A program made the translations under genes and the position numbers. From Halichoerus grypus (taxonomy: Eukaryota; Chordata; Mammalia; Carnivora; Phocidae), in assembly GCF_964656455.1 (NCBI RefSeq), contig NC_135717.1:13534775-13598774 (forward strand): 64,000 nt of DNA. The letters run 5' to 3'. Positions 10,355 through 21,416 of the stretch are shown one piece after another. The notes beneath the pieces were generated by a model. That model ran no database searches and was not told the DNA's origin. It was given only the letters and a program-made list of their open reading frames with translations. Every line of letters begins with the position of its first letter. The first letter of the stretch is position 1.

Positions 10355-13345
10355 CATTTTTTACTTTTGTAATTGAAGTACAATTAACATACAGGGTTAT
10401 ATTAGTTTCAGGTGTACAATATAGTGATTCAACACTTCTAAACATTTCTCAGTGCTCATCGTGGTATGTGAACCCTTGACCTCCTTCATCTATTTTACCC
10501 ATACCCCCACCCACCTCCTCTCTGGCAACCACGAGTTTGTTCTTTGTATTTAAGAATCTGTTTTGTTTTTTTTTTAATTTTATTTTATTATGTTGTGTTA
10601 GTCACCATACATTGCATCATTGGTTTTTGATGTAGTGTTCCATGATTCATTGTTTGCGTATAACACCCAGAAGAATCTGGTTTTTTGTTTGTCTCTTTTT
10701 CTCTTGGTTTGTTCATTTGTTTTGTTTCTTAAATTCCACATATGAGTGAAATCCCATGGTATTTGTCTTTCTCTGATTGACTTCTTTCACTTAGCATCAT
10801 ACTCTCTAGATCCATCCATGTTGCAAATGGCAAGATTTCATTCTTTTTTTATGGCTGAATAATATTCCATTATATATAATAGAATCTATATTCCATAATA
10901 TATAGTGGTGTATATGTATATACCACTTCTTCTTTATTCATTCATCTATGGATGGACACTCGGGTTGGTTCCATATCTTAGCTATTATAAATAATGCTGC
11001 AATAAAAATGCATGTACCGTTTTGAATTAGTGTTTTTTGTTTTCTTTGGGTAAATACCCCATGGTGGAATTATTAGATTGTATGGTAATTCTATTTTTAA
11101 TTTTTTGAGAAACCTCCATACTTTTTTCCAGTGGCTGCACCAGTTAGCATTTCCTACCAAAAGTGCATGAGAGTTCCTTTTTTCTCCACATCCCCACCAA
11201 CACTTGTTCCTTGTGTTTTTTTCTTTTCGACATTCTGACAGGTATGAGGTGATACTCATTGTGGTTTTGATTTGCATTTTTCTGATGATGAGTGATGTGG
11301 AGCATTTTTTCATGTGTCTGTTGGCCATCTGTGTGTCTTCTTTGGAAAAAAGTCTATTCAGGTCCTTTTGCCCATTTTTAAAATTGAGTTATTTGGTTTT
11401 TTTTTGGTGTTGAGTTGTAGAAGCTCTTCATATATTTTGTATATTAACCCCTTATTAGATATATCACTTGCAAATATCTTCTCCCATTCAAAAGTTGCCT
11501 TTTTTGTTGTTGATGGTTTCCTTCACTGTGCAAAAGCTTTTTATTTTGGTGTTCCAAAAGTTTAATTTTGCTTTTGTTTACTTTGCCTGAGGACACATAT
11601 CTAGAAAAATGTTTCTGCAGCCGATCTCAAAGAAATTACTGCCTATGTTTTCTTGTAGGAATTTTATGGTTTCAGGTCTTACATTTAGGTCTTTAATCCA
11701 TGTTGAGTTTATTTTTGTGTATGGTATAAGAAAGTGGTCCAGTTTCATTCTTTTGCTGTCCAGTTTTCCTAACACCATTTGTTGAAGAGACTGTCTTTTC
11801 CTCATTGTATATTCTTACCTCCTATGTCATAGATTAATTGGGTTTATTTCTGGGCTCTATATCTTGTTCTGTTGATCTCTGTGTCTATTTTTGTGTCAGT
11901 ACCACACTGTTTTGATTATTACAGCTTTGTAATGTATCTTGAAATCTGGGATTGTGACCCCTTTCTTCTTTCTCAAAATTGCTTTGGCTAGTTGGGGTTT
12001 TTTTATGGTTCTGTACAATTTTAGGGTTATTTGTTCTACTTCTGTGAAAAATGTTGGTATTTTTTAGGGATTGCTTTAAATCTGTAGATTGCTTTGGGTA
12101 GTATGGACATTTTAACAATATTGGTTCTTACAATCCATGAGCATGGAGTGTTTTTCCATTTCTTTGTGTCCTCTTCAATTTCCTTCATCGATGTTTTATA
12201 GTTTTCAGAGAACAGGTCTTTTACTTCCTTGGTTAAGTTTATTCCTAGGTATTTTATTCTTTTTGGTACAATTGTAAATGGGATTGTCTTCTTAATTCTT
12301 TTTCCGCTTCTTCATTATGAGTGTATAGAAATGCAACATATTTCTGTATATCAAGTTTGTATCCTGCCATTTTCTGAACTCCTTTATCTGTTCTAGTAGT
12401 TTTTTGGTGGCGTCTTTAGGGTTTTCTATTTGTAGTATCATGTCATGTGCAAATAGTGGGAGTTTTACTTCTTCCTTACCAATTTGCTTGCTTTTTATTT
12501 CTTTTTCTTGTCTGACTGCTGTGGCTAGGACTTCCAGTACTAAGTTGAATAAAAGTGGTGAGAGTGGACATCCTTGTCTTTTTCCTGATCTTAGAGGAAA
12601 CACTTTTAGTTTCTCACCACTGAGGATGGTATTAGCTGTGGGTTTTCATATAAGGCCTTTATTATGTGAAGCTATGTTCCCTCTAAGCCTACTTTGTTGA
12701 GAGTTTTTATCATGAATGTATGTTGTACTTTGTCAAATGCTTTTCCTGTTTCTATTGTGATGATCATACTTGTTTTACTCTTTTCCTTGTTAATGTAATG
12801 TATCACATTGATTTGTAAATATTGAACAAAGTTTGCAACCTGGAATCTTGATCATGGTATATGATTTTTTTAATGTATTGTAGGATATGGTTTGCTAATA
12901 TTTTGTTGAAGACTTTTGCATCGGTGTTCATCAGAGATATTGGCCCATAGTTGTCTTTTTTTGTAGTGTCTTTATCTGATTTGGTATCAGGCTAATGCTG
13001 GCCTCATAGAATGAATTTCAAAGCCTTTCTTCCTCTTCTGTTTTTTTGGAATAGTTCGAGAAGAATAGGTATTAACTCTTCTTTAAATGTTTGGTAGAAT
13101 TTACCTGTGAAGCCCCCTGGTTGTGGACTTTTGTTTGTTCGGAAATTTTTGGAGTACTTGATTTCAGTTTCACTGTCAGTAATCAGGCTGTTCAAATTTT
13201 CTATTTTTTCCTGATTCAGTTTTGGAAGATTATATGTTTCTAGGACAATCCTTTGTATTTCTGTGGTGTTGATTGTTATTTCTCCTCCTTCATTTCTGGT
13301 TTTATTTATTTGAACTCTTTTTATTACTTTTACTTTTTTTATTTT
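10355..13345 (-). mobile_element. LINE-1, 3-kb 5'-truncated copy with a nested L1 tail
   Basis: Antisense L1 from a T-rich 3' end (about 10358) through the 3' UTR (GTACAATATAGTGATTCAAC) and about two thirds of ORF2, ending near 13340. Minus-strand frames with ORF2 similarity lie at 10978-11328, 11578-11805, 11885-12118, 12292-12603 and 13004-13363. Frameshifts and stops separate them. The endonuclease domain and ORF1 are absent. Confidence 0.92.
10567..10670 (-). mobile_element. Younger LINE-1 3' stub nested in the older L1
   Basis: About 104 bases of carnivore L1 3' UTR in reverse: T-run, ATTATGTTGTGTTAGTCACC, GATGTAGTGTTCCATGATTC and GCGTATAACACCCAG. The older L1 sequence AAGAATCTG occurs on both sides (10552-10560 and 10671-10679), which fits a target-site duplication. 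It is an extremely 5'-truncated insertion. Confidence 0.85.
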
Positions 13346-13363
13346 TAAAAAATCTGTACACAT
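11885..13363 (-). pseudogene. LINE-1 ORF2 reverse-transcriptase region (broken)
   Basis: The frame at 12292-12603 has the L1 reverse transcriptase motifs [20 protein letters not shown] and [20 protein letters not shown]. The catalytic FADD motif reads FAHD, so the first catalytic aspartate of that pair is replaced by histidine. The frame at 13004-13363 is the segment upstream of the reverse transcriptase (LNSLITDSETEIKYSKNFRT, SPQPGGFTGKFYQTFKEEL). The pieces are in different frames. This is an inactive pseudogene of the element at 10355-13345. Confidence 0.9.
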
Positions 13364-13762
13364 CCTTTTATATTTACTTTTGGTTCATGTGTAATAGATT
13401 TTGCTCACTAAACCAGCTAGAAACTCCTTTTTCCCTAATGGGATAATAAATAAGTTCTTTTGTATTTGGCATTACATTTGGATCATCTTCTGTCATCCTA
13501 ATTATTATTTTTATATTTTTAGTTCTTTTGACATTTTTTCCCAATTATGACTACAGAATCCTGGCCATTCCTCACTGGCCTTGTTCCTTATTTTTTTTCC
13601 CTCTCCATTAATTTCATTCTTCTGGTAACCAGCCTCTTCCTACTGTAATATCACTAAACCAAATTGGTCAGCAAACATTATATCTTGGCACATACCTTTA
13701 ATTTTTTAACTGCTTAATGCAAACCAACAATTCTGGTTTAAAACACTTTTATTTAAGAATTT
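13364..13762. other. AT-rich sequence between L1 and SINE
   Basis: No gene or named repeat; T-rich runs near 13590. Confidence 0.4.
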
Positions 13763-13919
13763 TTTTAAAAAAGATTTTATTTATTTAGTTGAGCGAGAGG
13801 GAGGGTGAGAGGGAGAAGCAGACTCCCTGCTGAGTGGAGAGCCCAACATGGGGCTCGATCCCAGAATCATGACGTGAGCCGAAGGCAGATGCTTAACTGA
13901 CTCATGCACCCAGGTGCCT
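13763..13919 (-). mobile_element. CanSINE, shortened body
   Basis: AAAAAGATTTTATTTATTTAG, a short GA-rich body, CATGGGGCTCGATCCCAG, then GAGCCGAAGGCAGATGCTTA and CACCCAGGTGCC. The body is about 40 bases shorter than in neighbouring copies and the head has small changes, suggesting an older insertion. Confidence 0.9.
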
Positions 13920-13924
13920 AAAAC

Positions 13925-14332
13925 AATGTTAAATAACAATTATGTATAGTTAAGCTGCACAACATGATGATTTGATGTACATGCACATAGTGAGATGATT
14001 ATTATAGTCAAGCCAATTTAACCTATTGCTTCTTTACATAGTTACCATTTTTCATGTGTATGTATGATGGGAGCACTTGAAATCTACGCTCTCAGCAAAT
14101 TTCTAGTATTCAATACTATGTTATTAACTATAGGCATCATACTGTACATCAGATCGTTAGACTTATTCATCTTGCATAACTGTGACTTCCTGCCCTATCT
14201 CCCCATTTCTCCACCTTCCTGCCCCTGGTTAACCACCATCCTGTTTTGTGCTTCTGTGTTGCCAGCTTTTTAAGATTGTGCATGTAATTGAGATCATGCA
14301 GTTTTTTTTCTTTCTTTCCTTTTCTTTCCTTT

Positions 14333-14388
<56 letters not shown>

Positions 14389-14432
14389 TTCTTTCTTGTC
14401 TCGCTTTTTTCACTTAACATAACATTAGTAAT
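13925..14432 (-). mobile_element. L1M 3' UTR fragment interrupted by a CTTT expansion
   Basis: Antisense old L1 3' UTR: ATTATAGTCAAGCCAATTTA, TTCAATACTATGTTATTAAC, TGCATAACTGTGACTTCCTG and, after the microsatellite, TTCACTTAACATAACATTAG. The CTTT repeat at 14302-14398 lies inside it. Confidence 0.65.
14302..14398. repeat. (CTTT)n / TTCC microsatellite
   Basis: A pure polypyrimidine tract of about 97 bases: a T-run, a few TTTCCTTTTC variants, then about 15 uninterrupted CTTT units. The minus-strand Lys/Glu-rich frame over it is an artefact of the repeat. Confidence 0.95.
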
Positions 14433-15039
14433 TTTGGATCCTCTCAGTGGAGGAAGAGCAAGTGTGTCCCCCCCACCCCCAACCCTTCACCCAGTCCCCA
14501 ACTTTTCCTTTTACACGTGGAAACTTTGAGAAGCTCAGAGCCAGTTTTTTGTCTTTGATACCACACTTTATATGGCTCTCATTGATCTGCGATTGTATTG
14601 ATTCTTACTCCTCACAGTGCGGCAGCCCTTCCCATTAGTGTCCTTTATTTATCTTTCGGAGTTCGCATTTAAACTCAGTTGCTGCTTTGAAGTCATTTCA
14701 GAAGTGAAATTCGTCGGTAGTGGTGCGCACGATAAATAATTCCTTCAGGAGTTGGACACATTTAGGTCTTCTGTTGCAGGCGTTCTGAAGTGATAGCTTT
14801 GCAGGGTAAACAATACCTGGAAGTCTCTGCTTTTATGTCTGAAGATTATGTGTACCGCCGAGGTCTAAGATGAGAAATCCGAGAAAAGCCTTATTTGTGG
14901 TGTTTCTTTCAACGTAACTCCTTCTTTCCTTTTTCAGTGCATTAGGAAGGCATTTCCTAGGAGAGATTGGGGTCTTCCTCCTTGCTTGCAGATGCTGAAA
15001 GGAATGTCGTGAGCTCCATTGGTCTCCAAGCTAAGTTTT
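14433..15039. other. Unique sequence, includes a C-rich run
   Basis: No gene. A C7-A-C5 run at 14468-14480 is the only compositional feature. Confidence 0.45.
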
Positions 15040-15229
15040 TAAACAATCTAGGAAAACAGAGAGCGAGAGAGCAGAGGGGAGGAGGAGAGGCAGAGGGAGA
15101 GAGAATCTTAAGCAAACTCCACGCTCAGTGCAGAGCCCAATGCGGGGCTCGATCTCGCGACCCTGAGATCATGACCTGAGCTGAAACCAAGAGTCAGACA
15201 GTTAACCAACTGCACCACACAGGGGCCCC
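15040..15229 (-). mobile_element. CanSINE, older subfamily
   Basis: GA-rich body, AATGCGGGGCTCGATCTCGC, GATCATGACCTGAGCTGAAA and CCAAGAGTCAGACAGTTAAC with a degraded end ACCACACAGGGGCCCC. The CCAAGAGTCAGA head is the variant shared with the copy at 42578. Confidence 0.9.
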
Positions 15230-15564
15230 TTCTGGGATATTTCTAACCGCTACCATCTTATTGTAGTCTGCTTTTCAACCCCAGTTTAATCTTGATTGAT
15301 TTTCAAGAGAAGATGCCAGTTGTTACCTGAATGTCATTTTTGATTCTGGTAGTTGTTACATTTTGGTTATCAAAGGGCTGTTCCCAGCCCACCCACCCCT
15401 GGCCGGCTCCCAGGGCTTTGAGCTCCTGTGGTAGAATACATTTTCGTCCATCTTGGGTTTTTGAATTTTTTTTTTTTAACATTGTTAAAATTTATTTTTC
15501 TGTTTAATTTGTTTTCTGTTTTATTGGTATTTTCAGTGGAAGAGCCTGTTTTGTTACCTTCAAT

Positions 15565-15757
15565 TTTTTTTTTTTTAGATTTTTAAATTTATTTGACAGA
15601 GAGAGGGCGAGAGAGGGAACACAAGCAGGGGAAGTGGGAGAGAGAGAAGCAGGCTTCCCGCTGAGCAGGGAGCCCGATGTGGGGCTCGATCCCAGGACCC
15701 TGAGATCATGACCTGAGCCGAAGGCAGACGCTTAACGACTGAGCCACCCAGGTGCCC
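15565..15757 (-). mobile_element. CanSINE, full length
   Basis: A complete reverse copy ending GAGCCACCCAGGTGCCC. A perfect 17-base direct repeat (TGTTACCTTCAATTTTT at 15552-15568 and 15758-15774) marks the insertion. Confidence 0.95.
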
Positions 15758-15774
15758 TGTTACCTTCAATTTTT

Positions 15775-16204
15775 GGAGAGTGTTTTTATTACCATTTTTC
15801 AAAATGATCTTTTATTGTGTTTTATTTATTTCCCTGATGTAGGTGTGTGAACGATTATGACTTTATTTTATTAATTTTTATTTTAGTTGTATTATGATAA
15901 TAAAATTTAAAATTCTACATTAAATTAGAGAGACTTGTATAATACTTTCTCATGTATCCCATGCCAATACCCAGGTACTACCTGGCTTTAGTAATAATTA
16001 GTTTTTTTTCAGTCTCATTTTATTTACACCCCACGGACCCCATTGTTTGTCCTGGAGTATTTTTAGGTGAAGCCCAGATATTATGTCATTTCACCTGTAA
16101 ATGTTACATATCAGAGTCCCGGGAATGGCTGATGCTTCCTCATGTTGTCATTGAACTTGCTTCTCCAGACCCCGTATTTCCTGTAAACTGGTGGTTGGAT
16201 TGAG
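15775..16204. other. Unique sequence, nothing recognised
   Basis: AT-rich to about 15930, then mixed. One 83-codon plus-strand frame (15952-16203) has no recognisable domain. Confidence 0.4.
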
Positions 16205-16562
16205 AGCAGGGGTTCTCCAACTTTTTGGCCTTCGGACCCCTTTGCAATCTTACATATTATTGAGGATCCCAAATGCTGTTATTATGTGGGTTAAATCTAC
16301 AGATATTTGGTATAGTAGAAATTTAAAACTGAGAAACTTGTAAAACACAAGTTAGCTGTAAGCTCACTCTCCATTGGTCGTAGATGACATCATCATGTGT
16401 CCTGCCATTTCTGGAAAACACCATATACTTGGCCGAGAATGAGTACAAAGAAGACAAATAATGTCCTCGTATTATTAAGAAAAGAGTTTTGATCTTGTGG
16501 ATTCTGTAAAAGGGTCCTGGGGGACTTCCAGAGGTCCCAGATCACAGGGAGAGAAGTGCTGA
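16205..16562 (+). mobile_element. hAT-Charlie-type DNA transposon remnant
   Basis: GGGGTTCTCCAACTTTTTGG, CGGACCCCTTTGCAATCTTA, TTATTGAGGATCCCAAATGC and, near the 3' end, AAAAGGGTCCTGGGGGACTT with GAGAGAAGTGCTG follow a known mammalian hAT family whose ends mirror each other. The interior is partly deleted. Confidence 0.7.
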
Positions 16563-16853
16563 TCTCGGGGCTCAAATGTATTCAGATTCATCTTTTTAGG
16601 GATGCTGGGGGAGCAAGGGTACCTCAGATGATACTGTGTTCTCCTGCTGAATCCCATCTGAGGCTGTGTGAGGACTGGTTTTCCCCTGTTACTGATGCTG
16701 AGATGGATCCGTGGTTATAGGTAAGACCATGTAATCTGACCCAGTTTTGAGGAACGTCTCGTGTACATTTGAGAACAGTAAATATTCTGCTTCTCCTATT
16801 ATATACTTTTAGTTAGTTCTACTTTCTCAATTGCTTTATTTAAATTAAGTATT

Positions 16854-17041
16854 TTTTTTTAAAGATTTTATTTATTTGAGAGAGAGAGAATGAGAGAGAG
16901 CACATGAGAGGGAGGAGGGTCAAAGGGAGAAACAGACTCCCGGCCGAGCAGGGAGCGCGATGCGGGACTCGATCCAGGGACTCCAGGATCATGACCTGAG
17001 CTGAAGGCAGTCGCTTAACCAACTGAGCCACCCAGGTGCCC
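16854..17041 (-). mobile_element. CanSINE, full length
   Basis: A complete reverse copy with a 15-base direct repeat (TAAATTAAGTATTTT at 16841-16855 and 17042-17056). The GA-rich body is a different length from the copies at 4291 and 15565. Confidence 0.95.
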
Positions 17042-17056
17042 TAAATTAAGTATTTT

Positions 17057-17830
17057 AATTGTTCACTTGGTTACCATATTATGATATTGGGTGTTATGAT
17101 TTGGCACTATTTCTGTGAGAAGAATTTTTCTGGAATTTATGACATTTTTGGCTTTTATATATGTTACTACAATATTGTTTGGGGATGTAACTTTAATATT
17201 CTGTTCATGTATTTTGTCCCCTATTGTCATATACTTTCTGTGTGTGTGTGTGTGTGTGTGTGCGTGTGTAACTTTTTTGCTTTTGTTTTCACTTAATATT
17301 TTTGTCTTAAATTTTCATTTGTGGGTATAATAGTGTACTTGCATTTGATTAGCCCAGTTTTGATGTTTTATATTTTAATCTGAGGTGTGTTTAGTTTCCA
17401 TGAGCCTTGTGTAATCAGCATATTGTTGCACTTGATTAACTCCAGATGGAGAATTTCCTTCTTCTTCATCAGACCCAATCAGCTTGCTTATATCCAGGGT
17501 GGTGATTGTTATATTTGAAATAGCTTCTATCTTTCCAGTTTTCCCACTGTTTCATTTTTACCTCTCTTAGTCTTTTCGTCTTCACTTTTATAAAAGTGCT
17601 GAAGTTGTAGGTACATACGTTATTATTGGAAACTTCCATAATTGGGAAGTAGAGAAGGAGAAGCGTCTCCACAAACTTATCCGCACTCCCTGCTGTCATT
17701 AGCCCTGTGAGCCATTTGGCCTGTGCCCTTTCAAAACCTTTTCTATGCGCTTCTCCACAAATTTGGAGTCGTTAAAATGAAAGTAAATACTTGGGTTTTT
17801 AAGATGGTTTTTGAAAATGATAGATGGGTA
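17057..17830. other. Unique AT-rich sequence with a (GT)n run
   Basis: A GT microsatellite lies at about 17238-17268. No gene or other named element. Confidence 0.45.
17238..17268. repeat. (GT)n microsatellite
   Basis: Roughly 15 GT units with one GC step. Confidence 0.9.
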
Positions 17831-17859
17831 CGTGCCCTGCATTTTTTTCCTGCAACTCA

Positions 17860-18125
17860 CTTTTTCTTTGTCTTTTAACCTGGCAGTATGTCTTGGAGAT
17901 CCATCCACGTTGGCAGAATAGCTGACTGCATTCTTGGAGATGCTGCATGGCCACGTGTAGACGCAGCCAGCCTACTATCGATGGACATTAAGGTGTTTCA
18001 TAGTTTTCCTTTGGCAACCACTGCCATCCTTAACATCCTCCCTGCGGCCTCTTTGTGATATTTATAGTGTTTCTCCACATAGAGACCCACAAATAAGAAT
18101 CCTCAGTAGAAAATTCTGTCCATTT
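17860..18125 (-). mobile_element. Ancient L1M fragment (5' of SINE)
   Basis: CAGTATGTCTTGGAGATCCA, CTATCGATGGACATTAAGG and TTTCCTTTGGCAACCACTGC resemble antisense old L1 3' sequence. The fragment resumes after the SINE at 18352 with CACCACGTTATTCTCCCAAC. Confidence 0.5.
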
Positions 18126-18333
18126 GGGGGCGCCTGGGGGGCTCAGTACGTTGAGCTTCTGACTTGATTTTGGCTCAGGTCATGGTCTCAGGGTCGTGAG
18201 ATCGAGTCCCTCAGTGGGCTCTGTGCTGAGCGTGGAGTCTGCTTGGGATTCTCTCTCTCCTTCTGCCCCTCCCCCCTCCACCCCCTCGCGCGCTCTCTCT
18301 CTTTCTCTCTCAAATTTAAAAAAAAAAAAGAAA
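18126..18333 (+). mobile_element. CanSINE, full length
   Basis: Begins GGGGGCGCCTGGGGGGCTCA and ends in an A-run; the head has TTGAGCTTCTGACTTGATTT. A perfect 18-base direct repeat (AGAAAATTCTGTCCATTT at 18108-18125 and 18334-18351) flanks it. Confidence 0.95.
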
Positions 18334-18351
18334 AGAAAATTCTGTCCATTT

Positions 18352-19061
18352 TGAAGTGTAATGGGCACCACCACGTTATTCTCCCAACAAAGCTGCACCA
18401 CACAGTGGATTTCTGTTTTTGTCTCTTGTCCATTTTTCCACTGGGTTGTTTGCAGGCACCATTTACAAGTTCTGGCTATTAATCCTTTGTTACATTTGTT
18501 TTAAGGGTAGTTATTTGCTTCTGGTGTTTTGCTTGGCTTTTAGCTTTGTCAGTGGCTTGTAGTTTTTAATCTTTTGGCACTTGCTCATTTTTTTTTTTTT
18601 TCTGCAAAAAATTGCTCGATCCCTTTAAAGAATTTTCTGTGTGGTTCTGTGTTTTTGCATCTTGTCGGTGTTTTAGCATCTGGAGCAGAGTCTGTGGACT
18701 GCTTTGTCATTTAGTTCCCCCGTCACCCACGCCTGTGACACACATCCTCATCACTGCGGACTTGCGGAGAGGTCTGAGGGGAAGACCAGTTGCTGGGGGG
18801 AGCCAGAGGTCTTTTCCCTGGCAGACAAGGCCTTGCATCTGGCTCTTTCCTTGGATTCTGTCTTCAGCTAACCAGGATTTTGTGTTTTCTACTCCCTGTG
18901 ATGTCTCCTGCCTCTGTGTCTGTATGTGTGTTCTTTTCCATCTGGAAAGTGTCCCACTTTTGCTTGGCTCTCGGTTGCCGAGTGCTCAGAGTGTGCGGAG
19001 CACGCTGGGAGGCACGTCCAAGGTGTCATCTTTGCCGGCTGCCATTGTCCTACAGGGTGAC
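18352..19061. other. L1M remainder, then unique sequence
   Basis: To about 18480 this probably continues the old L1. Beyond that it becomes GC-richer unique sequence. Frames of 124 and 152 codons occur here on the plus strand but overlap in different phases, and neither has a recognisable domain. Confidence 0.4.
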
Positions 19062-19701
19062 CCCGGATGAATCAGGCCTCGTGGTGGCTGCTGCACGTCA
19101 TGCCCTGCCAGCCAGCGCATCCACACTGCCCGGTGACATGCTCCAGTCTGGGAGGCCATGCTGATTCTGGGCAGCGGCCTTAAGAAGGCCCGGGTGCCCC
19201 TGTGTGCCCGGAGCCACCGTGGAAGGGAGAGGCCCTGAGGCTTCCTGGAGCCAGAGAGGATGAGAGGGCCAGCTGTGCCAGCATCCAGCCGAGCCCTGCC
19301 TTCTCTCCGTCCCGGCCACGGCACCACACTGCGGGTGAAGCGACCGTAGCTTCTCCAGCACCATCCATCACCTGACGGTGGCCTTCAAACCAGCAGGAGA
19401 ACCGATGAGCTGAGCCCCGTCAACCCACAGAATCGTGAGAAGTAATGACACGGTGGTGATTTTACAACAGTAGGTTTGGGGATGCCTGGGTGGCTCGGTT
19501 GGGTGTCTGCCTTCGGCTCAGGTCATGATCCCGGGGTCCTGGGATCGAGCCCCACGTCCCTGTTCAGGGCGCTCCCTCTCCCCTCGCCCTTCTCCCCCTG
19601 CTCATGCTCTCTCTCTGTCAAATAAATAAAATCTTCAAAAATAAATAAATAAAATGCTAGGTTTGCAGGAGTATCTAATGCTGCGGTAGAGAAATGGAAC
19701 A
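19062..19701 (+). mobile_element. MaLR-like LTR split by a CanSINE
   Basis: AACCCACAGAATCGTGAGAA, GACACGGTGGTGATTTTACA and, after the SINE, GCTGCGGTAGAGAAATGGAA-CA reproduce the 3' end of an ERVL-MaLR type LTR. The SINE at 19478-19654 interrupts it. The 5' boundary is uncertain and the family assignment rests mainly on the last 120 bases. Confidence 0.55.
19478..19654 (+). mobile_element. CanSINE inside an LTR
   Basis: GGGGATGCCTGGGTGGCTCG to TCTTCAAAAATAAATAAATA. The short flanking repeat TAGGTTTG (19471-19478 and about 19659-19666) and the matching LTR halves on each side fix it as an insertion into an existing LTR. Confidence 0.93.
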
Positions 19702-21138
19702 GAGAGGTGCGAGTAATTGCCCTGATAGAGAAGGGCTAGGGATTACTTAAAAGGCTTAATAATACTATCGACAGTAGTCATCCTTGAATGAAGTGTCTAC
19801 AGTGGTCCAGGCCTGGTGTAGATAATGTGCACACATTCTGCGTGGAAAACGGCCCCATAGTCTTCATGGATTGTTACTGATTTTCTAAGAACACGAGCAA
19901 TAACAGCTAGTCTTTACTGAGCAGCTAGTGCATGCCAGACAGTCTCTCTAGGTACTTGGTGTGAGTTATTGTCAGCAGATCCCTACTTCGTGTGGGTGAT
20001 TCCCAGCCGACCTGCTCATCCTTCAGGATGGTGGCCAAAGGGAGGAGACAGCCCCCTGTATGGGCTCCGCCGATGGCTGGCCCATCCTCGCTTCCCCTAG
20101 CTTGCAGAGTACCTGGCCCTTTGCACCTGACCCTGTCTCTCTCCGCCCTCTCCTGATACCTGCAGGCTACAGTGGTTGGTCCAATCAGCTCTTAGCATTG
20201 ACCCTTCTAGGACTGTGTATGTATTGTTCCCTGATGACCCAGGAATCTGTGATCACATTCATAATCGCGTACAACTCCTCGAGTGAATAATCACCTTGCT
20301 TTTTTTCTCTTCCTTCCTCTTGGATATTTTTGTTTGTGCTTATGGCGACTGTCCCATATGCTGCCACAAAATGATGAACCCCTCTGGATGCTCTTTTCCA
20401 CATGGTCAAGCACATGAGCTCCATTTTCTGTTGTGTTTTTGTTCTTTCCTTGGAGACGGTCCTCCTGGGACCCCATGGTGCCTGCTGCACACCCTCCTCC
20501 TGGGGTTCCTTCTGCCTCTCCTGTGCTCGAGGGCTCAGTTTCCAGGAGCTTCTGTTCTCTTTTTGATTTGTTCGGGATCATCAGCTCTGCTGTTTATATA
20601 TTTTAAATCTTCGTCTCCCCGGTTTTCTGAAATGCTTCTCCATCAGGTGCTATGCCTCCTTGATTGAACCTCTGACTTTCCTTATTCCCCTCAGATTTTT
20701 TGTTTTTTGCCTTTTTGTCTTTTCATCCAATTTTTTTGGTGGGGGGTAGATTTGGTCTCCTGACTCTTCTCTTAAAACTTTAAAATTTCTGTTCTATGGA
20801 ATCCCTAAAACATTTTCTTATCCAGCAGTGTTCTTCTTCTGAATGTGCTGGCTCTGTTTTGTGAGTGAAACACCTTCCCCTCGACTCTCTGAGGATCACG
20901 GAGGGCTTGCCCTGTGCTCTGTGTGGGGTCCGCGCACTCCACGTCCCAAGTGTGGGGTTACCTGTTTGTTTTGGCATCATGCTGTTAATTTTCCTTAAGT
21001 ACCGGTGATACTTTGTTCTTTCGTATCGAGGAGGAAGGCGCTGAGGCCTTGGGGAACTTTCTGTGCCTGGTGGGGCAGAGCAGCTGGGGGTCCCCACTGG
21101 TGGGCACTTGAGCAGGTGGGTGGCCGTTTCACCAGGTG
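19702..21138. other. Unique sequence of about 1.4 kb with a MIR trace
   Basis: A weak antisense MIR/L2 end lies at about 19896-19975 (TTTACTGAGCAGCTAGTGCA). The remainder has no recognised gene or repeat. Frames of about 100-120 codons on both strands near 20.2-20.7 kb overlap each other and look like chance. Confidence 0.45.
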
Positions 21139-21405
21139 ATATGGGTTCACTTGTGTCACCCCAAATTCATATGTGGAGGTCTTAACCTCCAGTTCCCCCA
21201 GAATGTGGCTGTATTTGCAGATAGGGTCTTTAAAGAGGGAATTAAGGTATAATGAGTATAATGAGGTCATTAGTGTGGTCTTAATCCGATACGACCGACC
21301 GATGTCCTTTTAGGGGGTGGGGCTTAGGACACAGACAGACACAGAGGGAAGATCACTTGAAGACACAGGGAGAAGGCAGACATCTGCAAGTCAAGGAGAA
21401 CATCC
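21139..21405 (+). mobile_element. MLT1-like LTR, 5' part
   Basis: AATTCATATGTGGAGGTCTT, AACCTCCAGTTCCCC, TGTATTTGCAGATAGGGTCT, GGAATTAAGGTATAATGAG and GGACACAGACAGACACAGAG follow the MLT1-type MaLR LTR consensus. It breaks off near 21405 and resumes at 21792. Confidence 0.75.
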
Positions 21406-21416
21406 TCTGCAAACGT

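Noticed and set aside
14229..14420. Lys/Glu-rich minus ORF
   Set aside because: Translation of the CTTT microsatellite.
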